From Rotaria macrura (lineage: Eukaryota; Rotifera; Eurotatoria; Philodinida; Philodinidae), in contig OENT01000036.1 of assembly GCA_900239685.1 (NCBI GenBank), positions 231,677 to 295,676 of the forward strand: DNA of 64,000 nucleotides, written 5' to 3'. The notes beneath the pieces were generated by a model. That model was not told the origin of the DNA and did not search any database. It saw only the letters and a list, made by a program, of their open reading frames with translations. The translations under genes were made by a program, and so were the position numbers. Below are positions 19,280-32,477 of the stretch, one piece after another. Each line of letters begins with the position of its first letter. Positions within the stretch are counted from its first letter, which is position 1.

Positions 19280-22200
19280 CGAACTATGCAAAAGATTGCA
19301 GTCTCCTTCAACAATGAAAGGTAATGTGAGTTATGCTACATGAGAATCCGATAAAAAAATCAATCAAGGAGAGAATAGTTTGGACTTGAATTTAGTCTGC
19401 TTCAATTCAGTTGATTCTATAAAGGAATAATAGAAATATATTTGATAAATATCTTGTCGTCTATTATATTATCTGGTGCTTGTCTAAATGACATATGGTA
19501 CAAGACCTTGAATAATCATCGAAGTTGATATCAGTGTCAAGGATATGGATGTGAAATACATTCTGGTCAATTACGATTGATATTTTCTCTACTGCAATCT
19601 GATTCAATTCTCTGTTGAATAGATTTGAAGTGGTGTTATTCATTCAAAATTAAAAATATGCATTTTCTATGATAGTAAAAGTTTTCGAAAACTTTTCTAT
19701 GATTATGGAGCAGATTTCTTACGAGAATAAGTTCAGACAGAAAATTCTAAACTCATTATTTACAGCGAATACCGGTGTTTGTTTCGATAAAAAGTGTTAA
19801 AACGAAAACTTACGACGACACATAACAAATGCACATATTACGATATAAAATGATTATCAAAAGACGGTGTACACAGACATCTTCTAATGATATCAGAGAA
19901 GGTCGTCTCATCAAACTTTATCTCAAAGTTAGCTTATAATAAATATACTTATCTTGAATATTATAAAAAAAGAAAATTCTTCGCATATTATTTTCATTTA
20001 CCATTAGCGTATAGCATAATTTTCTAAATTTGATTGGTTGAATCCAAAGTTTAAATTTGTTCATTATTGCGTGCATACATGCTGGAATAGTAATTCGAAT
20101 TTACATCATCAAATATATATATTCCAAGACATTTTTTCCATGAGAAGAACAACAAATGCTAGAATCCAATACATCACGTTCGCATCATTAGATCCATCGT
20201 ACTGAAACACACGTTTAATCGTTTTCTATTCGAATAAAAACACGTAACATACTATTACGAATAATAAATCTTGAACGAGGCGAAGAAATAGAATTTTTGA
20301 TTTAAAATTTACGAAACACACTAGTACGGTATTATATAACATATTTAAATACTTGAAAAAATTGATGCGATCAAGCTGCAGTACTCAGCTTTTCTAAAAT
20401 TAGATTTCTCATTAGACTGCATTTCCCAGGAGTCTCCTTAAAACATCCTCTAAAGTGTCAAAAGGAAAATTTCTCTCTAGTTTTTCACAAGATATGAAAA
20501 GGGCTAATTCAACATGACTATTTAGTCTCATAGGAGTTCTCAATGTACTTTCTGCTGTAATTTGAGTTTATCTCTTAAATTTCTAGGTGTAATTTGATGA
20601 ATCCATCAACAATTGCATGATAATATTATCAATAAGTTAATCTCATTTATATCAATCAATTAATTTATCATTAAGCATTTTTATTTTCGTTACTATTTCA
20701 TCATTCATATTAATTACGACACGAATAAGTAAAATTATTTATTTCCTTCTGAAAAATTTTCATAGTGAGATTTTCCAAAAAAAAAACACATTTCTTTGTC
20801 TATGATATTGTTCTGAATATGTATTTCTTCTATCGACATTTCCAATTTTTGAATACGAGCAATAATAGCTCAAAGAAAAAGATCAAAAAAAAATACAAAT
20901 GAAGATGAAGATGAAATCATTATTTCAATAACAAAAATCACGCTTTTGAGACTGATCTCTCCTAACTTCTGCTACCAACATCGAAGAAAAAAGGTAGCCA
21001 TACTATAGCACAGCTCAGAGAAGCAAACTTAATTGGAGATCAGAAATAAATAACTTGAATCACAATGAAAATAAGCCGACAATTCACTCGATTAGAGTGA
21101 TAAATTCTATTAGTCTTGTACTTTATCAAAATCCAGAAAACAATACATCGTAAATCATCGTTTTTTTTTTTGAGAATTAGACTTTTCAGGTTTCGTTGAT
21201 ATTTTAGCTGGTTATCATACAATCTCAGTGAGTAATGCGTTAAACTCTGAGATGAATTTGGCGACTCTAGTGGGCGTCAAACTCAATTATTCGTATGTTT
21301 GGCTGAGTTTCAATGACAATTTTTCTAGTGCTTGTGATAATTACGATCGCTACTTATCACTCTAATGTCATGTTGTAATATGATATGTATCTGTTGCTTC
21401 AATATTAAAGTTTTACTTGATTTCTGTATGCACTCACTCACACTCTTCATCTATTCACAGTATTTTTCTGATCTCACATACACCTACACACTGTCTTTCT
21501 TCTTATTCACTATTTTAAATGATACTTGGGTGAATCTTTATCATTCTTTGCTGTTCATCCCTTTCTTTTCTTCATATGTCGTCATTATTATTGATGTGCT
21601 CCTCAATGATTGTAACTAATGGTTTCTACTCAACTAATGATGAGATTAGGGCTGCAATCAATATTTATCTATGCAAATGTGTGCTGACAATAGAGATTCA
21701 TTTGACAGATTTTGAACTGTGTAGTTTTTGTGCATAGAACATAGTTCTCAATTCATAGTATCATATGAAACAAAAATTTTACCAAGATTTGAGATCTCTG
21801 ATCAGAATGCACACTTATGGAAGAATCAAGATTAAAGACAGCACTCACGTTTATTTTCCAATGGATTATTCGCTTTTTTTTTTCTATCTGATGATCTTCG
21901 ATGAAATAAGATTAACGCTATCGAAAAGAATATACGGCACGATAAAGATAATCCGTGTTTATCATACGTTTCTTACCGATGACGAAAACTGTTTTCTCTA
22001 CGACCCAGTTTTCGAAAAAAAGTGTCGATTCTTGTAAAGTCCAACCTACCGTTTTTAACTAGCTAGTATTGTTCCCTACTATTTATTCTTAGCAATCGTG
22101 ACAACACGTTTGAAAATATTTCTCTTTCGACACTGCTATACTGGATAAGACTATGCGAAAAAAGACGAAGGTGCTTAGAGACAAAAACCTCTTTGAATGT

Positions 22201-24131
22201 CATTCAGACTTTAGGTCACAGATTATCTAAGTTAACCAAGATTTTATAATTTTAACTCAAAACAGAGACTGTCTAATTCATGTCGAAAAAGTTTTAGAGA
22301 AAAGTAATGTTTTTTTTCCGAAGAATGAGACTACAACTGTTGATGTACTATCATAATCACACTTCCCACACACACATACTCTGCTTATTTTGAAAGAACA
22401 TGCATAGATACTTTCTTTTCGTTGAAAAAAAATACTGGTGTCACAACGTAGTTTTTCTATTTGAATATCTGAATAACTAAACGATAAGTTTTCACTTATT
22501 GATCCAGAAAAATTCATACGTTAGATCCACAAGAATTGCAGCGGCCGACGTTTCAAAATCATAAAAAGTCTGGAATGTCTATGACATTGAGAACATTGCT
22601 AGACGTATGATGGCACTGTTGTTTACGATGAAACTTATACAAAAATTAATTAATTATCGTTGATGAAAATCGGAACGTATTTCTACGAACATATGTCAGG
22701 ACTCTTTTTTTCTGTTTCGATTCATTTTTTCTCGTTATTTATTCTGTTTACATTTTCTCTAGTTCAAGCGCCTGTAATGTTAAATAGATAACACCCATTA
22801 ATTTTACAGTTCTATTCTTGTCTAGCGCAAATCATATTTTTATCAGAAAAAAACGTCGTATAATAACAGAAGAAAACTATGGAATTTCATATTTTTTTAC
22901 ATTGTATATCTATCTTTTCAATACTTAAATAATGTTCTTGTGGCACGCCTCCTTCCCACACCTACACGTTTTCCCTTCTTCCTATGAAAACGCTTCACAT
23001 TTATATTAAACTACTATTTATATCAGACAGTTATCTCTAAGAAATGTGCTCTTCACATGACATGTTAGTGAATATCGGAAAATGCACCATTGAAAGTCTG
23101 TGGGTGTAACTATGAATCTTCATTTTGATTTGAATCCCAAGAAATTTATTCATATTAAGCAAAAGCTTATGAGCAAAAATACCGTTAGTTGACATTGTGC
23201 TAATATTCTTAATAGAAAGCCCAGGTGCTGATGCCAAATGCACAATTAAAAGAAAAGGATAATTGAAACGACATACCTCTTTTGATAACATGTCATCAAA
23301 GTGTATATAGACTAGTGCAGAGACAAATTATGAAACATCAAGACAAAATGAAAGTTTCTAATCAAAAACAGTTAAGTTGGAACATATTTATAAAAATCAA
23401 AAAAGTAGTACCGCTACGATACCTGATTTATAATTCATCTATGACAAAACTGATGAATTTCCTTTTCCGAGAAAATATGACATGACATTTCCTAATAAGC
23501 TTTATCTAGTTCATTTAATACGCATTGTGTAACACGCTAGTTTTTCTTCTGAAAAAAATGCATGGCTAGACCCTACCAAGTACATCAGTTTCCAACTTGT
23601 TTTGTCTCTTTTAAACATCAACTTAAATAAATAGAAGGTTTTCAATACCGAGCTCACTCGTTTCGAATATGTATCTTTCCATTAAAATCTACCTTGTTTT
23701 TTAAAGAAACAATGAACTAATCAGTTTTTCGAGCATATCTCAATCGTGTTCGAAACGACTGATTCAAGTATTTGTCAATTCAAAGAGTATTATTGACATT
23801 TTGCATCATGAATATACTTTCGACTGTAATTATCTTGTAACTTGAAATAGAAAGCACTACTGACTGGCCAATCATGCCCACCGTTGTATATCATTTATAG
23901 ATTTCTACAATTTCCTTCGTACGAATATCACTTTACGATGCCTCGACGAATATTATATAGAGTAAAAATCACTTTCAAATCTTTCATTTTTCGTTATCTG
24001 TTGCAATAAAAATGATAAATGATTTTATGCATCTATATTTGTTTTAACTTCTATCAACAACACATCATTATCATGTTTTAATAATATTTATTCTCATTTT
24101 CATGTAGATAAAATATAGAACACAATTAAAT

Positions 24132-27100
24132 TTATAAACTTGAGAGGTCTTCATTGTCCATACTTGCTGATGCATTCAAATTTGTTCTATCATCGGGAAG
24201 TTGTTCAACATTTGGTCTACAAAATAGATGATAAATGTAATTTAAACGAAGAAAAAAATACCAAGATATATACTCATAGAGAACGTGTCCTAAAAATTTC
24301 AACTTTTCATATTTAAGTAAATCGGTATGTTCTTGAACAATTTGCTTTCCAAGTCGACTTTCTAGCAAAAAAAAAGATTAATTAGAAAATTAAAATTATT
24401 TCAATTTCGTTCGCTCAATTACCACGATCGATGCCATCACTTTTTTTTCGTGAATTGTATTCTTTTTGGATTTTCTCATTCAACGGCTCTTTTAACTCTT
24501 CGATCAGTTGTGTAAAATAGAAGAATGCAGCTATATCTAAATTATGATTGAAATGATCAAAACATCATTTTTCTCGAGATAAAACATGGAAAGAACATGT
24601 TTTCTTACGAGCCAATTTGGTCATTAAAACAAAACCTTGTAGATTATCCCAATGTGCATGACGTTCAGCTCGATTGAAAAATCTCGAAACAAGACGTTCA
24701 TCAGCTGTGTAGGCAATATTTTCAATAGCCGTATGAAATTCAAGTTCATTCATCATATCAAAATTTTGTGTTAATTGAACTGAAAGTTTATATTGCATCT
24801 ATTGAAATGTACAAGATTCATGCTGAGTTTTTCAAAAGATTTTAATATTTAATAGTATGATGTCAAACTAAATCAATCTACATGCAAGACTTGTTTTCAT
24901 GCTTGGCACAACATTATATTCCATGACATCGTCTCTTATAGAGTACAATTATGTGACGATGAGCATATACTTATCTTGCTCTAGGATGTAATCAGCTTAC
25001 AAAAAGACCCAATCGATACATCTATGTCAAATTGACTGATAGAACACGTAGTACAAACTCTTCGTTCCAAATATTATTCGAACTATTAACAATTATTACA
25101 GTAATATTCACTTGTTTTTAAGAGAATATTCTAATCTAGTGAGTTGTCAAATGAAGAAGTGGTTCATAATTAATTACTGATTATCGTTAGTTTAAGAAAA
25201 GCCTGTTTTCATGCTATTTATCTATTTTTGATTCTAATTCTAATTATGTATATACTCTCTAATTATCATCATCATATGGAAGATAATCAGAAGATGTCAA
25301 TAAAAGATATTCTACTTGTATTCAATACGGACAGGCTATATTGACAACTGGTACTTAATAACGTTAGGAAATGTTTCCATAAGAGACAAGGATTCCTAAC
25401 AGAAACTCTCAGACGAGTGTGAAGCGATTTTCTGTTCACAACTAAAGATTAGTGAGATTTTACACTCTATCAGAAGTTAATTGTTACGTATCACTGGTCA
25501 TAGGGAATGAGCGCAAGTTTAGTGAGAACAAATCATTTATAGAGGATATAAATGCATGAATATTACATAAATGTGATATGATGTTAGTCGTAGCATAATT
25601 CACACATGCAAGAAGATCGAATTTTTACGGATCAGGAATACAAAGAAGAAGTTCTGCTCAAACACCGAAATTCACTATATTCATGATGAATAATTATTAA
25701 GCTTCAGGTCTATGATTTTTCCCAATTGGATAAAAAATATAAGTTAGTACTATTCCGATATTTTCATTGATTCGGAGTTTTTTTCAATGAATCAATAAAT
25801 ATTTTAGCAATGTATAGGATTTGATTAAATTATTCACATTGCTTTATATTTCGAGGTAGCATCCGTTTTTTATGATACTGGTCGTTTCTCGATCATTTAG
25901 TGACAAAATTAAACACGAAAAATTATATGCTGACAATTACGTCAGTATCAGTGTTTTACTTGTTTGATATTACTGTTGTTTTTTTCTTGTCTTCATAATT
26001 TTTCTTTGAATAAAAGTTCCTGTCATGTCTTTCAAAGCCTGATATATCTCAGATAGTTTCATGCTTATTTGCTTTTATTGTAAATAGAGATCCGCAAATA
26101 GAATTTTGGTGCGATGAACATAAGTAATTTACATGATTGACTAGGTTATTAAAGTATTCGAGTATTTTTAGAAAACGAAATCTTCAGTAGAAAAAAAACT
26201 AAAAAACAAGTGATCTTACAGAAACCTAATGCAAAACTACGAATACATTTCTGTTACGAATCATCATGATCATGAAAAATAATATTCCATTGAGCCGTTC
26301 ATTTAATAACTCATTTTTTACTACTATTATAATCCGAACGTATTCTGAATCTTGTTCATGAGTTCAATATATATATATATATATATGTTTATGCGATGAA
26401 GATTATTTGGTTCATGGATGAACTGTCATTGTTCATTCATAATAAATCTATTTTTTTCAGATGTAATTTTGAATTTTCGGTAACCCTTTTATTGCATGAA
26501 AAAGGTATATATTTTAAAATTACTTCATATATTGTCGAACATCTATCATACAATCTAGTTAGAGAAGATGTCATCTTATATTATATTATTAGAAACATCG
26601 ATATGAATATAGAAAATCTAATTCAGATGCACACTTCATTAAAATATTGTAAACAAAGTCATGTCTGTTTTGTTTTTCCTAAAAATAAAGGCTTACTTCT
26701 TGAAGTAGTGGTTCTTTTCCTTTCAGTATCAGTGTGATGAGAAAATCGATAACAAGATATCGACTTATCTTATTTTCTGTATATGATACAAAATCAATGA
26801 CAACAGTATCCAATCCTTCTTCCTATTTTGAAATGAAAATTGATGTATATAATATAAAGGAAAAAAAAATTCACCACACTTACATCAAGAAATGGATAAA
26901 TACTATTGAAAAATGGGCGTATATCATCTGTTTCATTCCATTCAATTTTCTCAAGTGCATCACCGAGAAGAGTTAGATAGTAGGCGCAAGCTAAATCAAT
27001 ATTTCCAATTAAAATATGCGTAAATAATTCAAATATCTAAGATATGAACAAATGAAAACTCGAATGAAGATATATATTATTTTTCGCCAACAAAATAAAA

Positions 27101-30100
27101 ACCTTGAATTCATTTTTATATGCAACCAATGAAGTCAAAAAATCATGTACAGCATTATAAGTTATTTCATCAATTGTTGAATATCGTTTATTGAAAAAAT
27201 CGTAAACATCATCCTAAATCATGACTTGTTTAAATAGAAAATAGAAAAGAAATAATTTTTCATACCATAATATTTCCTGTTACAGGGAGTAAATGACTAT
27301 CACAATAACATTCATAAGCAACTAGTTCTGTGATCAAAGTAAATAATCGTTCCTATTTATCGAAAATGAAGTTGAAATTCAAGTTCTGAAATGACGATTT
27401 TCAAAACCTACTAGAGCAAACGGTCTTGGTACATGTCGTTCCAAATTCGTACGTTTTTTATAATCATTCCACACTCGATCAATTGTATGAATCTGAAAAC
27501 TTCAATTCTCTATCAATAGAAAAAGAAAAAAGTCTAGTGCCATACAAGAGGTCCAGCATCCAATGGAGTATCTGCACTGTCTGCATGTCTTTGAGATTCT
27601 TGTTGAGTATTAAAATATCCTGGATAATTAGTTCGCATAATACTGGCCGAATTTTGTTGATAAATAGGTGGAAGCATTTGATCGAATAATGTTTGATTTT
27701 CAACAATTACATTTCTACATAAAAATAAATATAGTATGAATGTATCCAATAATAGGTTTGACTTTTGAATACAATAAAATAAAACGTCATATTTTAAGAA
27801 ATGACTAACTCATAGATAGGAACAAACATTTATTTTGTTCGCCATAAGAACTCTGCGATTTTAATACAAAAAATTTTAAATAAGTCTCTCACCTATAACA
27901 TGTTCAGTACTCTTTTCATCTGTTCGTAATTCTCAGATGAAGCGATCCAGTATAGAATCTTACACTGTGAGTCTATTAATTAGTCAAAGATTTTCAAATT
28001 TCTTGCTTCGTCTGATCATGTGTATACAATGCAATCATGGAACAATCCTATACGGTACCAATAGCGTAACTGAGAGGGAGAGAGAAAATACTCTAACATT
28101 CTATTAAGTATTAATCGATCATTACGCAAATTAAAAATCTATTGCATTTTTATTATCACATTAATCATTTTTACTATTTATATATCGAATATATAAAATT
28201 ATGATTTCATCCGTTTTTTACATTTCTAAACTTCCCATAGTTCATACTTATGCTTACCGTATGAGTGCTTCATTATATTTCAATGCCGGACGAGAAATTC
28301 GAATGTATTTCGTACCATCGGGTACTTGAACAATGATTTGAGGATCGGCAAATTTATGTGGACACAAATAAGTCTAGAATGTAAAATGTAAACATTCAAA
28401 AAACAAAGATAAGAAAATTCTTAGTAAAATACTTTATCGGCACAACTATCACAAAATGAAGCTAAATCAAAATCTGCCCATGCTCGTCCATTACTTGATG
28501 ATGCAAGCATGTATGAAAATCGAGAAAGAATACGTTCTTGTGGTGCATATCCGATGAGATCAGTTTTACGACCGGCGGCTTCGAATGCATGTTCAAGACC
28601 TTGTAAAGGATTGACTGTTTTGTCTAGAATTCAAACAAGAGAGCAAAGCAAGATTTGTCGAATGGAAATCTATTAATTTAACCTGTCTTTTGTGCTGCTT
28701 CATTCGATGTAAACGTTGCCGTTACTTTACGATTTCTAGAATGAAAAAAATAAATCAGTCATGAATCAATGGAAAATAAAACACAAATTTTTCTTTAGGA
28801 TTCACTTGGATTCTTCATGTTCTTTGATAACAATCATTTCTAATTTTTCTTCTAAACCACGTCTATGTCGTTGTGTTATATCGATTTCTTCTCGAATGTC
28901 TTTTATCGTTTGTGCATATCGTAGTTTTTCATCTGAAATCTAAATTACAGCAAAGCAAGATTTTTGCTTTTATGTTGTAAAATCCACTGTACATTATTCC
29001 AAATAAAATTAGATTCAGATGGATATTGTTGAGTTTGAAGTAATTTCGAATGTTCATCATCCAATATTTGATCATATTCTAATAGTAATCAAAAATCAAA
29101 ATTTACTTATAATTTAACGAATCAAGACTAAATCATTTTTAACCTTCAGTTGTCATATTAAGTAATGTTAACATTTGATCTTCCAATCGCAGAGCTACTT
29201 GAATATCCAACATAATTTGATTCTACGAAATAGGTTCTTTCAATTAGTTGTTTTTCTTCTTTTCATTTTACGATTTTTATTCATACCTTGACTTCAACTA
29301 ATGATTCATCTGGATTTTCAGATTGATTCACTCGTTTTCTACCCGATTGTATTCGATTTGAATTATCCATAAAAGCTAGAATGTATGAGAAGTATTTATT
29401 TTTATGAAACAAACTAGATATGGAAATTTCATATTCCAGTGGTTCAAATAGAGTCATGGTAAAAAATGTAATTGTTCTGAATAATTTTAGATCATCCGAA
29501 TACAAGAATATTTTTAGAAAAAATGCTCATTCTTACCTACATATCGTAGTAGAAATCTGATTCTGTTCATATTTTCTGTCTAGAACAGTGTCTCAATACC
29601 ATAGAAATTATTCTTACCTTCTTGCATTTCATCATAACCTTGTTTATATTTTGATAGTTCATCTATTAATACTTCAGTAGCCGCATGATTTTCCTAAAAT
29701 TTTTACGAGTGATTTGTTTGTTTAATTATTTTTTATTCGCACGTGTCAACGTCAACTAACTATGATTTCCTTCACTTCCAATCGTGCTTTATTGACTTCT
29801 GCTTCACTATTAAAACGAATTCGTTCACATTCTTCTTTTAAACTAAATCATTATTAGAAAACAAAAAGCAAGATTAATTTCTCTTTTTAATTCATTTGAA
29901 TTTTATATACTTGATTATTTCGTTTTCTTTTTCATCCAATTTGACTTTCAAACTTGCTAATTCATCGCTTAAATTTTGTCTAGCATTTTCTATCTGTTCG
30001 AGTTTTTCACGTGCCTGATTTAAATCACGATTTTTTCCAGCCAAACTATGTGAAACAAAATCGAATATTTTCTTGTGTTCAGTGTTGATTTCTTCATGAC

Positions 30101-30606
30101 TCAATATTACTTTGTTTCCATGTCAGCAATTCTATTTTCATATACATTGGTTTGTTCGTTGTGTTGATCAACAAGACGTTGACACAAAACTTTATACGAT
30201 AATCGTTCGATACAAGCAACACGTTTACGTTTTCTCGATGACTTATTTGAAATTTGTTCAACAGTAAATTGATTACTATAGATGAAATCTATTGTGGAAC
30301 ATAAATTAATGCAAATTCGAGAAAGTTGATTATTTCGATTTCTGTACCGAACAATTCATTACGAAGTTTGGATACAATAGGAGAAAAGACGCCTAATTGA
30401 GAAATGATTTGATCAAGAGCATTGAATACGAGAACCATACGTTCATCATCACGTCCATTGTGCTCGATTTCTTTCATTGCAATATCAAGAGCAAGCGCTT
30501 GGAATTGAAAAGAAAATATTTCTTTTTTGTTTATGAATAACAACAAAACTATGAACACACTTGGTGATAATTGATCAATCAGATCTGCACTTGAATTGGT
30601 CGTCAT
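24132..30606 (-). CDS. Unidentified large coiled-coil protein
   Basis: A many-exon gene on the minus strand that I cannot name. It starts at MTTNSSADLIDQLSP (30606), 5 nt after an acceptor-like AG. The N-terminal part is helical (ALALDIAMKEIEHNGRDDE). A basic stretch (SSRKRKRV) follows, then a long heptad-like coiled coil over exons between about 30250 and 28760 (for example LNQAREKLEQIENARQNL). Next is a conserved-looking non-coiled part at 28620-28260 (ASFCDSCADK, TYLCPHKFADPQIIV), then helical exons down to 26884. A 2.1 kb intron (about 24797-26883) separates the last exons, which include SRFFNRAERHAHWDNLQGF, and the gene ends in NEDLSSL and a stop. The architecture (coiled coil plus a compact Cys/His-containing part plus a helical C-terminus) suggests a scaffold or cytoskeletal/ciliary protein, but that is only a guess. 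Joining into one gene rests on shared strand, splice sites and absence of other starts. Confidence 0.6.
26367..26387. repeat. (AT)n microsatellite
   Basis: About ten AT units inside the 2.1 kb intron of the coiled-coil gene. Confidence 0.9.
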
Positions 30607-30998
30607 TATCTCTAATAAGAAGACTTTGAACAGATACTGATGAAATGCTTTCTTTTGATTATTATAGAATAGAGTAGAGCAAACGCGAGCGAGCGATCAC
30701 AGCCGCCATTTCGAATAGTAATGCTATAGATTGACCTCTATGAAGATCTGCACGTCTATTTAATATTAAAAATAACCAAATAAAAAAATGTATTTATAAT
30801 TTTGTTTCGTATTTTTTTAATTCTATTGAAAATATTATTTTCGTTTTCACATTTAATTCCACTCATGGGAAAATGATTCATTTATCGGTGGGGAGTGGCC
30901 ATGATCATGATCATATTTCCTCATGTTTTTGTATTGTTTACTTGAGCTGTGGTATACTTGAATTCAACGTTGAATGAATTTTGTGTTTCTAGATTAAA
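30607..30998. promoter_or_regulatory. Divergent promoter region with a CpG-rich core
   Basis: A 392 bp spacer between the coiled-coil gene (-) and AK3 (+). At about 30678-30715 a short CpG-rich core (AACGCGAGCGAGCG, then GCCGCCAT at 30702-30709) stands out from the AT-rich surroundings. The reverse complement of the latter is ATGGCGGC, the core of the YY1 consensus. A shared bidirectional promoter is plausible; factor binding is inference. Confidence 0.5.
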
Positions 30999-31937
30999 AT
31001 GTCTGCTCATATTGCACGTCGTTTAGTTATTTTGGGTGCACCTGGTTCTGGTAAAGGTACCATTGCTAGTCGAATTGTGAAAACATATGGAATGCCTCAT
31101 ATTGTTGTTGGCGATTTACTTCGTCAACATATTCAGCGAAAATCTCGTAAGATTATATTTTTTTGACTTGTTTTTCAATTGATTTTATTGTTAATTGATC
31201 ATGTTTTTCTATTCAAAGCGGAAAGTAAAACAATCAAAGAACATATCGATAAAGGTCTTCTCCTACCAGATGATCTTGTATTAAAGTTTGTTGTTGGTGA
31301 ATTGAATAAAATCCGCGATAAAGGATTTTTACTCGATGGTAAAATAAACAAAACTAATGAACTACTAACGATATCGATGAATTACAATGTGTTTAGGCTA
31401 TCCACGAACATTAAATCAAGCACAATTGTTAAACAAAGAAATAAGTGTCGATCATGTTGTTGCACTGAACGTACCAGCTGATGAAATTGTCAATCGCTTA
31501 AAAGACAGATGGGTTCATGCATCTAGTGGACGTGTTTATAATCTCTTATGGAATCCACCTAAAGTCGCCGTAAGTCGAAGTCAATCAATAGTATTACTTA
31601 TGCGATTCTATGATGTTTTGTTTCTATTGCGAAGGGCAAAGATGACCAAACAGGCGAACCATTAACGCAACGTGAAGACGATAAGCCTGCGGTTATTCGT
31701 AGTCGATTAGAGACATATGATAACAATACGAATCCTATTATGGATTTCTACAAGTAAAATTTGAATGAGAAGAAAAATCTGACGAATAAATTCATGCTTG
31801 ATTTTGTTTTTCTCTACAGAAAAGTGCATATTCTTCAAGAATTTCATGGACGTGAAAGTGATAAAATATGGCCAGAAGTTAAAAAATATCTTGATCGTGT
31901 TCTTAACGAACCAATAGCACGAAAACAAGGTGCCTAA
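30999..31937 (+). CDS. AK3: Adenylate kinase 3-type GTP:AMP phosphotransferase
   Basis: Transfers phosphate between a nucleoside triphosphate (GTP in AK3) and AMP; the animal enzyme sits in the mitochondrial matrix. Five exons (30999-31146, 31219-31338, 31397-31569, 31635-31753, 31820-31937) join in phase to about 225 aa, the usual length. Seen are the P-loop GAPGSGKGT, the NMP-binding region with [14 protein letters not shown], and a short Cys-free LID with [12 protein letters not shown] and FNPPK-like NPPKV typical of AK3/AK4, then [12 protein letters not shown]. There is no long targeting extension, as in vertebrate AK3. The start is the first Met, 6 nt after an acceptor-like TTTCTAG. Its LID lacks the four zinc Cys found in some bacterial kinases. 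Divergent from the coiled-coil gene. Confidence 0.96.
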
Positions 31938-32477
31938 CATATAGGATTATACAATATGATGTCCAACACGTCTCCTTTTATGATGAAGTCTCTCTATGGC
32001 ATGAACTTGATGATCCCATCTTCGTTTTTCATTCTCAATAGTCTTAGTGTTTATTTTTCAATGTGACTCATGTTTTGGTCATTTTTTTTCCTTTTATAAA
32101 AATATACATCCTTACAATGGTTCTACGCTAAGGGAAGGGAATAGTGTGTATAAATAAAATGCAAATATGATGATGATACAACTATCATCATATAAAAATG
32201 AAAAATGTAATCTTATTGTTGCTAAGGTCATTCATTCATGTATAGGATAGCATACTCGTTCGTTCTACATTCTTTTCTATGTACATATAGAAGGTACAGA
32301 AGATGGGAATGAAATATGTATTAAGATAGCATTTTTTCATCTATCGATTTCAAAAAAAACTAAATATCTATCGTGCATAACTGCACGTGTGTATATGATT
32401 ATTTTTGTACTTTTCGAAAAGGAGAAAATACCATAAGTGAAAAAAATATTCTCCAAGCAAGTCGTATACGTTTTCAT
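31938..32477. other. AK3 3'UTR and spacer
   Basis: Contains AATAAA-type sequences near 32151 that could end the AK3 transcript. Otherwise there is only the presumed 5' region of the next gene, whose open frame actually extends up to 32373. Confidence 0.5.

Larger units (their letters stand above)
14189..24131. other. 10 kb stretch without recognisable genes
   Basis: It lies between the 5' end of the receptor gene and the 3' end of the coiled-coil gene. I read both strands and found only short, low-complexity frames without family resemblance or plausible exon chains. It is AT-rich and contains several simple repeats listed separately. It could hold promoter elements, untranslated 5' exons of the receptor, or decayed mobile DNA; none is demonstrable by eye. 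Confidence 0.55.

Noticed and set aside
26396-26976. Two plus-strand frames of 113 and 80 residues
   Set aside because: They lie in an intron and across a minus-strand exon of the coiled-coil gene and resemble no family.
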